The translations under genes were made by a program, and so were the position numbers. A stretch of DNA of 33,954 nt from Streptomyces albiflavescens (GTDB lineage: Bacteria; Actinomycetota; Actinomycetes; Streptomycetales; Streptomycetaceae), in assembly GCF_014645835.1 (NCBI RefSeq), contig NZ_BMMM01000009.1, positions 241,975 through 275,928 on the forward strand, given 5' to 3'. Under the pieces are notes generated by a model. It was not told the DNA's origin. It did no database searches and saw nothing but the letters and a program-made list of their open reading frames with translations. How positions within the stretch are numbered: the first letter of the stretch is position 1; every line of letters starts with the position of its first letter. Shown one piece after another: positions 25,848 to 33,883 of this stretch.

Positions 25848-28800
25848 TCAGCCGAGCAGCTCCACCTCCGCGAGCGTCGCCTCGCCGTCGAGGACCAGCC
25901 GGTAGTGCGCGTACGAGCCCGGGTCCGCGACCGTGAACGCCCGGGTCTGCTTGTCCCAGGTGAAGGACTCGCCCGAGCGCTTGTCGAGGTCGGTCCACTG
26001 GCTGCCGTCGGACGAACCCTGCAGAACCCAGCCGGTCGGAGCCTTGGTGTGGTCCGACGGGGACGTCAGGGTGTACTGAACGCCCTTGGTGGCCGCGGAG
26101 ACCGGCAGATCCACGGACGTGACGGTCGCGTCCGTCGCCGACGTGTTGTCGAAGAGCGCGCCGTCCCCCTTGAGGGTGTCCGTGCGGGGCGCGGGCACCT
26201 TGTCGTCCTGTGTGATCGACACGGGCGCCGCGTTCTTGCCGCTGCCCCAGGAGGACGGCTTGGCACCCATGTCGAACTCCAGCACTCCACCCTTCGAGAT
26301 GAGCGAGTGCGGGAGCGAAGTCGACGTCCACTTCTTTCCGTTGACCTTCAGGCCCTGCACGTACACGTTCTTCGCGCTGTTCCTGGGTGCCTCGACGACC
26401 AGGTCCTTGCCGTTCTCCAGGTGGACGGTCGCCTTGGTGAACAGCGGGGAGCCGATGGCGTATTCACCGCTGCCCATCACCAGCGGGTAGAAGCCGAGCG
26501 AGGAGAAGAGGTACCAGGCCGACTGCTCGCCGTTGTCCTCGTCGCCGTGGTAGCCCTGCCCTATCTCGCTGCCGGTGTAGAGGCGGGAGAGGACCTCGCG
26601 GACGTTCTTCTGCGTCTTCCAGGGCTGCCCCGCCGCGTCGTACATGTAGTTGACGTGGTGCGCGACCTGGTTGGAGTGCCCGTACATGCCCATCCGTACG
26701 TCACGGGCCTCGGTCATCTCATGGATGACCCCGCCGTACGAGCCCACGAAGTCGGGGGAGGCCGTCTCGGGCGTCGCGAAGTACGCGTCGAGCTTCTCCG
26801 CCAGCCCGCTCCGGCCGCCGTACAGGTTGGCGAGTCCCCGCGAGTCCTGCGGCGCTGTGAACGCGTAGCCCCAGCCGTTCGTCTCGGTGTAGTCGTAGCC
26901 CCACACGCGCGGGTCGTACTTCGACGACTCGACCCTCCAGTCCCCCTTGTCGTCACGGCCCTGGAAGAAGCCGGCCTTGGAGTCGAAGAGGTTTACGTAG
27001 TCCTGGGCGCGGTTGAGGAAGTAGTCCGACTCCTCCTTGTAGCGCTTCTTGCCCGTCTTCTTGTAGAGCGCCCGACCCATCTCCGCGATGCCGTAGTCGT
27101 TGACGTATCCCTCCATGGCCCACGACAGGCCCTCACCCGTATCCGTGCTGGTGTAGCCGAGGAAGGGGGAGGTCGACATGCCCTTGCGGCCCACGCCCGA
27201 CGCAGGCGGGACGACGGTCGCGTTCTTCAGGGCCGCGGCGTACGCCGATTCCGCGTCGAAATCGACACCCTTCACATAGGCGTCCGCGAACGCCACGTCC
27301 GACGAGGTGCCGGTCATCAGGTCCGCGTAACCCGGCGAGGGCCAGCGCGAGGTCCAGCCGCCGTCCTTGTATTGCTGCACGAATCCGTCGACCATCTCGC
27401 CCGCCTGAGAGGGCGTCAGGAACGAGTACGCCGGCCAGGTCGTCCGATAGGTGTCCCAGAAGCCGTTGTTGACGTACACCTTGCCGTCGACGATCTTCGC
27501 ACCGGTGTGGGTGGGCGTGTCCGGGCTCGGCATCGGAGAGAACGGCGACGCGTACTGGTACTGCGAACCGACCTTCTCGAAGCCGGAGTTGGGGTACAGG
27601 TACAGCCGGTACATGCTGGAGTACAGCGTCGTCAGCTGGTCCGGAGTGGCACCCTCGACCTCGACCTTGCCGAGCAGCCTGTCCCACTGCTTCTGCGCCC
27701 GGTCCTTCACCGTGCCGAAGGACGTGCCGTCGGGAATCTCCTGACGGAGGTTGTCCTTGGCCTGGTCGATGCTGATGAGCGAGGTGGCGAGGCGCAGGGT
27801 GACGGTGTGGTCGGCACCGGCCTTGAACTTCAGGTACCCCTTGACCCCGGACGAGCTGCCGTCCGTGACCGGCGCGTCGAAGACCCCGTACACGAAGAGC
27901 CGTGTCGCCCCCGTCGACAGCCCGGACTTCACATCCGAGTACCCGGTGACGATCCCGTTCTCCTTGTCGAGCGTCAGCCCCGCCTGCTCGGTGACATTGT
28001 CGAAGACCACGCTCGCGTCGTCACCGGGATAGGTGAACCGCAACGAGGCCGCGTGGTCCGTCGGCGCCATCTCCGCCTTGAGCCCGTTCTCGAAGGTCAC
28101 CCCGTAGTAGTAGGGGCGCGCGGTCTCGTTCTCGTGCCGGAAGGCGAGCTCGCGGGCCTCCCGGCCGGTGTCCGGAGTGCCCGAGGCGGCCGACGGCATC
28201 ACCTGGAAGGTCTGCCGGTCACCCATCCAGGGGCTGGGCTCATGGCTCGCGCTGAACGCCTGGATCGTGGGCAGATTGTCCGAGTTGTTTGCGCGTGCGT
28301 AGTCGTAGAGCCAGCTCAGCGAGCCCGCGTTGGTCACCGGCGTCCAGAAATTGAAGCCGTGCGGGACGGCCGTCGCCGGGAAGTTGTTGCCGCGCGAGAA
28401 ACCGCCGCTGGAGTTGGTGCCGCGGATGGTCGACGCGTAGTCGGACAGATGGGCCTTCGGCTTCTCGGGCTGCTTCACACGAAGCGAGACGTCGTCCAGC
28501 CAGCCGCGGAACTTCGCGGGCCCCTTCGGCGAGTCGTACGCAAGGAGGATCCGGTCGACGGTCTTGCCGGCCGCGACCGAACCGATCCGCGAGGCCACGT
28601 TGTTCCACTGATTGACGTACAGCACCTTGGCCGCGCCCTGCCCCTGCGGCGTCAGCGCGAAGCCGTGCTGGTCCGTCGCGTGGAGGTCGCTGAGGTAGCT
28701 GCCGTCGGTGAAGACCAGGTCCACCGCCACGTTCGTGGCGTCGTAGTCCCGGTCGCCGTCCGCCATGGACGGGAAGATCCGGTAGGACAGCTCGGTGTCC

Positions 28801-29675
28801 CGCCCGACGGCCACGTTCACGTCGAAGACCTTGTTGTACGAGTAGGCCCGGCCGTCCGGCTTGTGCGTACCCGCATAGCGCAGCGCCCGCTTGCCCGTGA
28901 AGCCTGCGCCCGCCTTCGCGGTGGGCGAGCCGCTCGGGCCGCGGTCCACCAGCGAGAGCATGTCCTTGGGCGTCGGGTCGTCGCTCTGGCCCGTCGAGAA
29001 CTGCACATCGGCGAGCTGGAGGATGTCGCCGCCGTTGTTCTTCGTGACATCGAGCCGGAAGTGCTGGTACTCGACGGGGCTCGCGATGTCGTACGACTTC
29101 GTCTGGAACCGCTCGCCGAAGGACTCGCCGGAGCGGGTGTCGAGGGTCTTCCAGTCCTTGCCGTCCGTGGAGCCCTGGAGGGTCCAGTCCTGCGGGTCGC
29201 GCTCGTCGTGGTCGTTGGCCGAAGTAAGCGCGTACGTGACGACCTTGACCGGGGCGTCCAGGTCGAACTCCGCCCAGCCGGTGGGCTCGAAGGTCAGCCA
29301 CTTGGTGCTCGACTCGCCGTCGACGAGGTTCTCCTTCACCTCGCCCGCACCGGTGTTCTCGCCGCTGGCACGGACGTCGGTGACGTGGTCGGTGACATTG
29401 CCGGGGATGCCGGTGCTGTAACCGCCGTCGACACCGGACGACCGCTTGGTGCCATCCGGTTCCGTATCAACTGTATTGAGCCAGTCCGGAGCGGGATCAC
29501 CCGATTCGAACGATGAGGCGAACTCATGGTCCGCGGCCGCCGCTTGGGCGGGCAGGGCGACCGCCACGCCCTGCGAGGCGACGACGAGGGAAAGCGCTAC
29601 CACCCCCATGACCGTTGAGGAACCCCATCTGGGCCGAGCGATAGAACTCTGTCTGTACCGAGCTCTGTGCTGCAT
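25848..29675 (-). CDS. Secreted GH92 glycosidase with F5/8-type domains, Gln in place of acid Glu
   Basis: 1,275 aa. ATG 29675 has GGGAGGG upstream and opens a signal peptide ending AQAAA (about residue 47). An F5/8C-like domain (about 85-200) starts VRASGENTGAGEVKENLVDGESSTKWL. A second galactose-binding-like region (about 205-350), the GH92 core (about 365-1165) and a C-terminal F5/8C-like domain (about 1170-1275) follow. Core landmarks are NNFPATAVPHGF, GFWDTYRTTWP and GDEDNGEQSAW (1044 on, Asp1045/Asp1047). The usual NEPSHH segment reads NQVAHH, with Gln1003 where the family has its acid Glu. In characterised GH92 enzymes that act on mannose-1-phosphate-6-mannose, this Glu is likewise Gln, because phosphate needs no protonation to leave. 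I therefore predict phosphomannan uncapping rather than ordinary alpha-mannosidase activity. Confidence 0.9.
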   Translation of the reverse strand: MQHRARYRQSSIARPRWGSSTVMGVVALSLVVASQGVAVALPAQAAAADHEFASSFESGDPAPDWLNTVDTEPDGTKRSSGVDGGYSTGIPGNVTDHVTDVRASGENTGAGEVKENLVDGESSTKWLTFEPTGWAEFDLDAPVKVVTYALTSANDHDERDPQDWTLQGSTDGKDWKTLDTRSGESFGERFQTKSYDIASPVEYQHFRLDVTKNNGGDILQLADVQFSTGQSDDPTPKDMLSLVDRGPSGSPTAKAGAGFTGKRALRYAGTHKPDGRAYSYNKVFDVNVAVGRDTELSYRIFPSMADGDRDYDATNVAVDLVFTDGSYLSDLHATDQHGFALTPQGQGAAKVLYVNQWNNVASRIGSVAAGKTVDRILLAYDSPKGPAKFRGWLDDVSLRVKQPEKPKAHLSDYASTIRGTNSSGGFSRGNNFPATAVPHGFNFWTPVTNAGSLSWLYDYARANNSDNLPTIQAFSASHEPSPWMGDRQTFQVMPSAASGTPDTGREARELAFRHENETARPYYYGVTFENGLKAEMAPTDHAASLRFTYPGDDASVVFDNVTEQAGLTLDKENGIVTGYSDVKSGLSTGATRLFVYGVFDAPVTDGSSSGVKGYLKFKAGADHTVTLRLATSLISIDQAKDNLRQEIPDGTSFGTVKDRAQKQWDRLLGKVEVEGATPDQLTTLYSSMYRLYLYPNSGFEKVGSQYQYASPFSPMPSPDTPTHTGAKIVDGKVYVNNGFWDTYRTTWPAYSFLTPSQAGEMVDGFVQQYKDGGWTSRWPSPGYADLMTGTSSDVAFADAYVKGVDFDAESAYAAALKNATVVPPASGVGRKGMSTSPFLGYTSTDTGEGLSWAMEGYVNDYGIAEMGRALYKKTGKKRYKEESDYFLNRAQDYVNLFDSKAGFFQGRDDKGDWRVESSKYDPRVWGYDYTETNGWGYAFTAPQDSRGLANLYGGRSGLAEKLDAYFATPETASPDFVGSYGGVIHEMTEARDVRMGMYGHSNQVAHHVNYMYDAAGQPWKTQKNVREVLSRLYTGSEIGQGYHGDEDNGEQSAWYLFSSLGFYPLVMGSGEYAIGSPLFTKATVHLENGKDLVVEAPRNSAKNVYVQGLKVNGKKWTSTSLPHSLISKGGVLEFDMGAKPSSWGSGKNAAPVSITQDDKVPAPRTDTLKGDGALFDNTSATDATVTSVDLPVSAATKGVQYTLTSPSDHTKAPTGWVLQGSSDGSQWTDLDKRSGESFTWDKQTRAFTVADPGSYAHYRLVLDGEATLAEVELLG

Positions 29676-29699
29676 GCGCGAGCACCCTCCCTGCGCTTG

Positions 29700-29711
29700 G
29701 ACAACGTTGTC
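29700..29711 (-). promoter_or_regulatory. Palindromic operator upstream of second GH92 gene
   Basis: GACAACGTTGTC, the same perfect 12-bp palindrome found upstream of the first GH92 gene. It lies 25 bp before the start codon, inside the likely leader or promoter, where a bound repressor would block expression. Confidence 0.65.
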
Positions 29712-29946
29712 AACTTTGCTGCGCAAGGACCATTTGGGCGTCAAGTTGTCAGTGATGTCAAGGGTGTTGGGTGGGGTGTCCGGGGTGAATACCACGCGAC
29801 GAGCTGCGCATTACTCCCAATGCGGGAGGTTGGCACCCTGTCGATCTTCGCCGGAGCCGTGCACGGGCGTCCCATATTTCCGTGAGGTCTCAACTCGGAA
29901 AAGACCGACAGTGAAACCTGCATTCGATCTTGCTCCGTTGGCGGGA

Positions 29947-29962
29947 AGTGGACTATACCTGT
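29947..29962 (+). promoter_or_regulatory. DasR-like site (dre) upstream of ngcEFG
   Basis: AGTGGACTATACCTGT agrees with the DasR consensus ASTGGTCTAGACCAST at 13 of 16 positions. DasR is the GlcNAc-responsive GntR repressor of chitin and aminosugar genes in Streptomyces, so a site before an NgcEFG transporter makes sense. Confidence 0.5.
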
Positions 29963-30091
29963 CGGCGTCTGCCAAGCCGTTCGACGGCCGTGGACTGGCA
30001 GGACCCAGGGGGGAAATCGGGAGGCCGCGGACGGTGTCACATACACCTACCGTCGCGTCGTCCCACTGAATCCCCCACGTACGACCCCAGC

Positions 30092-30119
30092 TTGACCTAA
30101 CCGCGGTGCCGGGGAGGAT
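30092..30119 (+). promoter_or_regulatory. Possible promoter of the ngcEFG region
   Basis: TTGACC (30092-30097), 16-bp spacer, GAGGAT (30114-30119), close to TTGACA / TAGGAT. It lies 42 bp upstream of the relic NgcE start and about 340 bp upstream of the intact ngcE. Confidence 0.4.
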
Positions 30120-30161
30120 CCGGTTCACCGCCTGAGTCCTGGAGAAGGCGAGGACTTGAGC

Positions 30162-30266
30162 ATGGGATCCACCCCCGGCGTAGGCCATCGCGATCTCATC
30201 AAGCGGAGCGAGACTGCCGCTCCGGCCGCGGCCCCGGCGACTGCTTTTCCGACATCACTCAGCTGA
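30162..30266 (+). pseudogene. Relic N-terminus of a second NgcE-type binding protein
   Basis: A 34-codon frame from ATG 30162, with GAGGA seven bases upstream, starts MGSTPGVGHRDLIKRS. From memory, many Streptomyces NgcE lipoproteins begin MGST...GRRDLIKRSAALG, a twin-arginine signal. Here the first Arg is His, the hydrophobic core is replaced by Ala/Pro text, and the frame stops after AFPTSLS before any lipobox. The ribosome site and start look intact while the body is gone. It may be the 5' end of a deleted ngcE paralogue, which would explain the long leader before the surviving gene. Confidence 0.45.
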
Positions 30267-30459
30267 TCACCATCGGTGCCGCTGAGCGGCTCCGAGACGA
30301 CGGCGAAACGCCCCGATGTGCATCTCCGCCGACATCTCAAGCGGAGACCCACACCAGGACGCGCTCAAAGAGAAGTGCGGCAAGCACGGGGCCACCCCGG
30401 CCCGGCAGCCGAACACGCAGCAAACCGTACAGATCCAATCGATCAGTGAGGATGCGGAA
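30267..30459 (+). other. Leader upstream of ngcE
   Basis: No gene seen. It contains two small dyads: GCCGC-TGA-GCGGC (about 30280) and TCTCCGC / GCGGAGA (30323-30329 and 30341-30347). The latter could form an RNA hairpin 110 nt before the ngcE start codon. Confidence 0.4.
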
Positions 30460-31866
30460 ATGACCATTCGTGCCGGCTCTCTCGACAGGCGGACGCTCCT
30501 GCGCGGGGCGATCGCGACCGCGGCCATGGGGTCGTTCGCCGTCGCCTGTAGCTCCCCCTCCGACAGCGGTAATGACGACAAGGGGGCGAAGGGCAAGACG
30601 AGCGCCAAGAACCCGTTCGGTGTCGCCGCGAACTCCAAGGTCGACGCGGCCATCTTCAACGGCGGCTACGGCGTCGACTACGTCACCTACGCCGGCAACA
30701 TCGCCAAGGAGAAGAGCAACGGTCTCGACGTCAAGGTCAAGCCGGTCGTCGACATCGCCCCGGAGCTCCAGCCCCGCTTCGTCGGCGGCAACCCGCCGGA
30801 CCTCATCGACAACTCCGGCGAGGACCAGATCGGCTTCCTCGGCATCCTCGACCAGCTCGAGGAGCTCGACGACGTCCTCGAGGCGAACAACTACGAGGGC
30901 AAGAAGATCGCCGACACGATCTATCCCGGCATCAAGGGCCCCGGCACGTTCAAGGACAAGTTCGTCGGGCTGAACTATGTGATGACGGTGTATGGCGTCT
31001 GGTACTCGAAGACGCTGTTCGAGGCGAACGGCTGGACCCCGCCGAAGACGTGGGACGAGGCGCTCGACCTCGGCCAGAAGGCGAAGAAGAAGGGCAAGTA
31101 CCTCTTCGTCCACGGCAAGGAGGCGGCGACCTACTACCGCACGCTCCTGATCGACTCGGCGATCAAGGAGGGCGGCGACGAGGTCCGGCTCGCGCTGGAG
31201 AACCTGGAGAAGGGCTGCTGGTCGCACCCGGCCATCCAGGGCGTGATCAAGGTTATGGAGACCATGGTCAAGGAGAAGATGTTCGTTCCCGGCGGCTCCG
31301 GCACCCAGTTCCAGAAGGCGCAGGCGATCTGGAGCAACGACCAGAAGGCGCTGCTCTACCCGTCCGGTGGCTGGATCGAGAACGAGATGAAGAAGGCCAC
31401 CAAGGCCGACTTCCAGATGACCGGCTTCCCGTCGATGACGCTCACCGACAAGCCGAAGCTGCCCTACGAGGCGATTCGCGCGGCCGCCGGCGAGCCGTTC
31501 ATCGTCCCCAAGAAGGGCAAGAACCCGGCCGGCGGCAAGGAAGTGCTGCGCGCGATGCTGTCCAAGGACGCGGCCGCCAACTTCTCCAAGACGAAGCTGG
31601 CCCCGACGATCGTCAAGGGCACCGTGCCCGCCGACGGTTACGGATCGTCCGCCCTCGTCTCGCAGACGAAGATGCTGGAGGCCGCGGGCACCAACATCTT
31701 CACCTACAACTTCGTCGAGGCCTACGGCATGAACACCGACCAGCTGGTGCCGTGGAACTCGTTCCTCTCCGGTGACCTCGACGCCAAGGGTCTGACCTCG
31801 GCTCTGCAGAAGATCTCCGACAAGGTCCGGGAAGACGACTCCGTCGACAAGATCAAGGTCAGCTAG
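30460..31866 (+). CDS. ngcE: GlcNAc/diacetylchitobiose ABC transporter, substrate-binding lipoprotein
   Basis: 468 aa. ATG 30460 has GAGG eight bases upstream; a longer frame from 30316 lacks a signal peptide at its end. The signal has a twin-arginine motif (DRRTLLRG, residues 9-16) and a lipobox ending at Cys30 (FAVAC), so export as a folded Tat lipoprotein is likely. The mature part is a family 1 extracellular solute-binding protein; ELQPRFVGGNPPDLIDNSG and LFVHGKEAATYYRTLL fit the NgcE group. NgcE binds GlcNAc and N,N'-diacetylchitobiose outside the membrane and hands them to NgcFG. No ATPase gene is nearby; in Streptomyces the shared ATPase MsiK commonly energises such importers. Substrate is inferred from family and gene order. 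Confidence 0.88.
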   Translation: MTIRAGSLDRRTLLRGAIATAAMGSFAVACSSPSDSGNDDKGAKGKTSAKNPFGVAANSKVDAAIFNGGYGVDYVTYAGNIAKEKSNGLDVKVKPVVDIAPELQPRFVGGNPPDLIDNSGEDQIGFLGILDQLEELDDVLEANNYEGKKIADTIYPGIKGPGTFKDKFVGLNYVMTVYGVWYSKTLFEANGWTPPKTWDEALDLGQKAKKKGKYLFVHGKEAATYYRTLLIDSAIKEGGDEVRLALENLEKGCWSHPAIQGVIKVMETMVKEKMFVPGGSGTQFQKAQAIWSNDQKALLYPSGGWIENEMKKATKADFQMTGFPSMTLTDKPKLPYEAIRAAAGEPFIVPKKGKNPAGGKEVLRAMLSKDAAANFSKTKLAPTIVKGTVPADGYGSSALVSQTKMLEAAGTNIFTYNFVEAYGMNTDQLVPWNSFLSGDLDAKGLTSALQKISDKVREDDSVDKIKVS

Positions 31867-31873
31867 CACTGCG

Positions 31874-32935
31874 ATGAAAGACAAGACCACCATCTCCGAC
31901 ACCGCGAGCAGCCGGCCCGTGCCGGCCGCTCGCGGCGGGCGGCCCCGGCGCCGCAAGCTCACGTTCGACCGGGTGACGTTCTTCCTCGCGTTCCTCGGTC
32001 TCCCGGTCGCCATCTTCGTGATCTTCGTCCTGTACCCCTTCGCCCAGGCGATCTTCTGGGCGATGACCAACTGGCGCGGTTTCAGCCCGGATTACGACTT
32101 CATCGGCCTCGACAACTTCGTCAAGATGTTCCAGGACGATGTCTTCCTGAAGGCGCTGCGCAATGTCGCCCTGCTGGCGGCCTTCGTGCCGCTGGTGACG
32201 TTGACGCTCGCTCTCGGGGTCGCGGTGGCCATCACCCTGGGCGGGCCCAGCAAGGGCCCCGTCCGGGGGATCAAGGGGGCGTCGTTCTACCGGATCGTCT
32301 CGTTCTTCCCCTACGTCGTGCCGGCGATCATCGTCGGCCTGATCTGGGCGCAGATGTACGACCCGAACGCCGGCCTGGTCAACGGCATCCTCAGCGGGCT
32401 CGGCCTGGACGGCTTCAAGGAGTTCGCCTGGCTGGGCGAACAGGCGACGGCGATGCCGGCCCTGATGTTCGTCATCGTCTGGGGGCTCGTCGGGTTCTAC
32501 GCGGTGCTCTTCATCGCCGCGATCAAGGGCGTTCCCGCCGAGCTGTACGAGGCGGCCAGGATCGACGGAGCCGGCCGGTTCCGGATGACGATCTCGGTCA
32601 CGCTGCCGGCGATCCGGGACAGTGTGCAGACCGCGTACATCTACCTGGGCATCGCCGCGCTGGACGCGTTCGTCTACGTACAGGCCATGCTGCCGGGCGG
32701 TGGGCCGAACAACTCGACCCTCACGATCAGCCAGCGGCTGTTCAATGTCGCTTTCGCGAAGCAGCAGTTCGGACTGGCCACCGCGATGGGGGTCGTCCTC
32801 GCCGTCGTCACCCTGGTGTTCGCGGCGCTGGTGTTCGCCGTCAACCGTCTGACCGGCGGGGGCGAGAGCGAGGGCCGTAAGGAAGCGCGTGGGTTGAAGG
32901 CTCGGCGTGCCGTAGCCAAGGGGGGTGCCCAGTGA
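31874..32935 (+). CDS. ngcF: Sugar ABC transporter permease NgcF
   Basis: 353 aa, starting 7 bp after ngcE. After a basic, polar N-terminus (about 1-35) come about six transmembrane helices. The EAA loop that docks the ATPase is visible as EAARIDGAGRFRMTISVTLP. It belongs to the MalF/UgpA group of binding-protein-dependent permeases and should form the channel with NgcG. The start ATG lacks a clear Shine-Dalgarno, suggesting translation coupled to ngcE. A Lys/Arg-rich tail overlaps the ngcG start. Confidence 0.93.
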   Translation: MKDKTTISDTASSRPVPAARGGRPRRRKLTFDRVTFFLAFLGLPVAIFVIFVLYPFAQAIFWAMTNWRGFSPDYDFIGLDNFVKMFQDDVFLKALRNVALLAAFVPLVTLTLALGVAVAITLGGPSKGPVRGIKGASFYRIVSFFPYVVPAIIVGLIWAQMYDPNAGLVNGILSGLGLDGFKEFAWLGEQATAMPALMFVIVWGLVGFYAVLFIAAIKGVPAELYEAARIDGAGRFRMTISVTLPAIRDSVQTAYIYLGIAALDAFVYVQAMLPGGGPNNSTLTISQRLFNVAFAKQQFGLATAMGVVLAVVTLVFAALVFAVNRLTGGGESEGRKEARGLKARRAVAKGGAQ

Positions 32936-33840
32936 GCGTCATAGCCGCCGACCGGAAGCAGGCGCGTGACCAGAAGCGGGCGAGCGACCAGAAGCTGACG
33001 AAAGCCGTCGCGGGCAGCGACCGCAGGTTCGCGGTGATCGCGCACGGCCTGCTGATCCTGTGGTCCGTGATCGTGATCCTGCCCATGCTGTGGGTCCTGG
33101 TGTCGTCGTTCAAGACGACCAAGGAGATCCTGTCGTCGCCGTTCGCGCTGCCGAAGCACTGGCAGTTCGACAACTACTCGCGCGCCTGGAGCGACGCGAG
33201 CATCGGGAAGTACTTCCTGAACTCCGTGATCGTGGTCGTCTGCGCACTGGTCCTGGTGATGTTGCTGGGCGCGATGTGCGCGTACGTCCTGGCCCGGTTC
33301 CAGTTCCCGGGACGCCGGCTGATCTACTACGTGATGCTCGCCGGGCTGACCTTCCCGGTCTTCCTGGCGATCGTGCCGCTCTTCTTCCAGCTGCAGAACT
33401 TCGGGCTGCTGAACACACGCCCGGGGCTGATCCTCACCTACGTCGCGTTCGCGCTGCCGTTCACGATGTTCTTCCTCTACGCGTTCTTCCGCTCCCTGCC
33501 GCACGACGTGTACGAGGCCGCGCTGATCGACGGCGCGGGGGACTGGCGGGCGTTCTTCCAGGTGATGCTGCCGATGGCGCGGCCGGGCATGGCGGCGGTG
33601 GCGATCTTCAACTTCCTGGGCCTGTGGAACCAGTTCCTGCTGCCGGTCGCGCTCAACACCGACCAGGACAAGTGGGTGCTGACCCAGGGCATGGCCGCCT
33701 ACGCGTCCTCGCAGGCCTACGGCATCGACTACGGTGCGCTGTTCGCGGCGATCGTCGTCACGGTGGTGCCCGTACTGATCGTGTACGTCATCTTCCAGCG
33801 GCGGATCGCCGGTTCGGTGTCGCAGGGCACCTTCCGCTGA
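32932..33840 (+). CDS. ngcG: Sugar ABC transporter permease NgcG
   Basis: 302 aa. GTG 32932 overlaps the ngcF stop (GTGA), with AAGGGGGG upstream, so the two permeases are translationally coupled and made in equal amount. It has about six transmembrane helices of the MalG/UgpE group, with the EAA loop EAALIDGAGDWRAFFQVMLP. With NgcF it forms the membrane channel of the importer, fed by NgcE. It is the last gene seen of the operon. Confidence 0.93.
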   Translation: MSVIAADRKQARDQKRASDQKLTKAVAGSDRRFAVIAHGLLILWSVIVILPMLWVLVSSFKTTKEILSSPFALPKHWQFDNYSRAWSDASIGKYFLNSVIVVVCALVLVMLLGAMCAYVLARFQFPGRRLIYYVMLAGLTFPVFLAIVPLFFQLQNFGLLNTRPGLILTYVAFALPFTMFFLYAFFRSLPHDVYEAALIDGAGDWRAFFQVMLPMARPGMAAVAIFNFLGLWNQFLLPVALNTDQDKWVLTQGMAAYASSQAYGIDYGALFAAIVVTVVPVLIVYVIFQRRIAGSVSQGTFR

Positions 33841-33862
33841 CGCCCACCGTCGCGCCGTACGG

Positions 33863-33883
33863 CCGGCCGGGTCGCTCGGCCGG
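33863..33883 (+). terminator. Possible weak terminator after ngcG
   Basis: CCGGCCG (33863-33869) and CGGCCGG (33877-33883) with a 7-nt loop, 22 bp after the ngcG stop. The window ends in GGAGAGACA, which could be the ribosome site of a following gene, so read-through is possible. Confidence 0.35.

Larger units (their letters stand above)
29676..30161. other. Divergent regulatory region between second GH92 gene and ngcEFG
   Basis: About 490 bp with no gene. It contains the GH92 operator (29700-29711), a half-site-like GACAAC and a TTGACA near 29745-29761 (minus strand), a DasR-like site (29947-29962), a GGTGT-CACAT-ACACC dyad (30033-30047) and a plausible plus-strand promoter (30092-30119). 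Confidence 0.5.

Noticed and set aside
25785..29516. A 1,243-codon plus-strand frame opposite the second GH92 gene
   Set aside because: Low-complexity Arg/Val/Leu text without motifs; the minus strand encodes a complete GH92 protein.
29756..29761. TTGACA on the minus strand as -35 of the second GH92 gene
   Set aside because: No acceptable -10 hexamer at 16-18 bp spacing.
30105..30170. Possible c-di-AMP (ydaO-type) riboswitch because of GGTTCACCGCC before a secreted-protein start
   Set aside because: Only one short block resembles the element; the other conserved blocks were not found in the 150 nt upstream.
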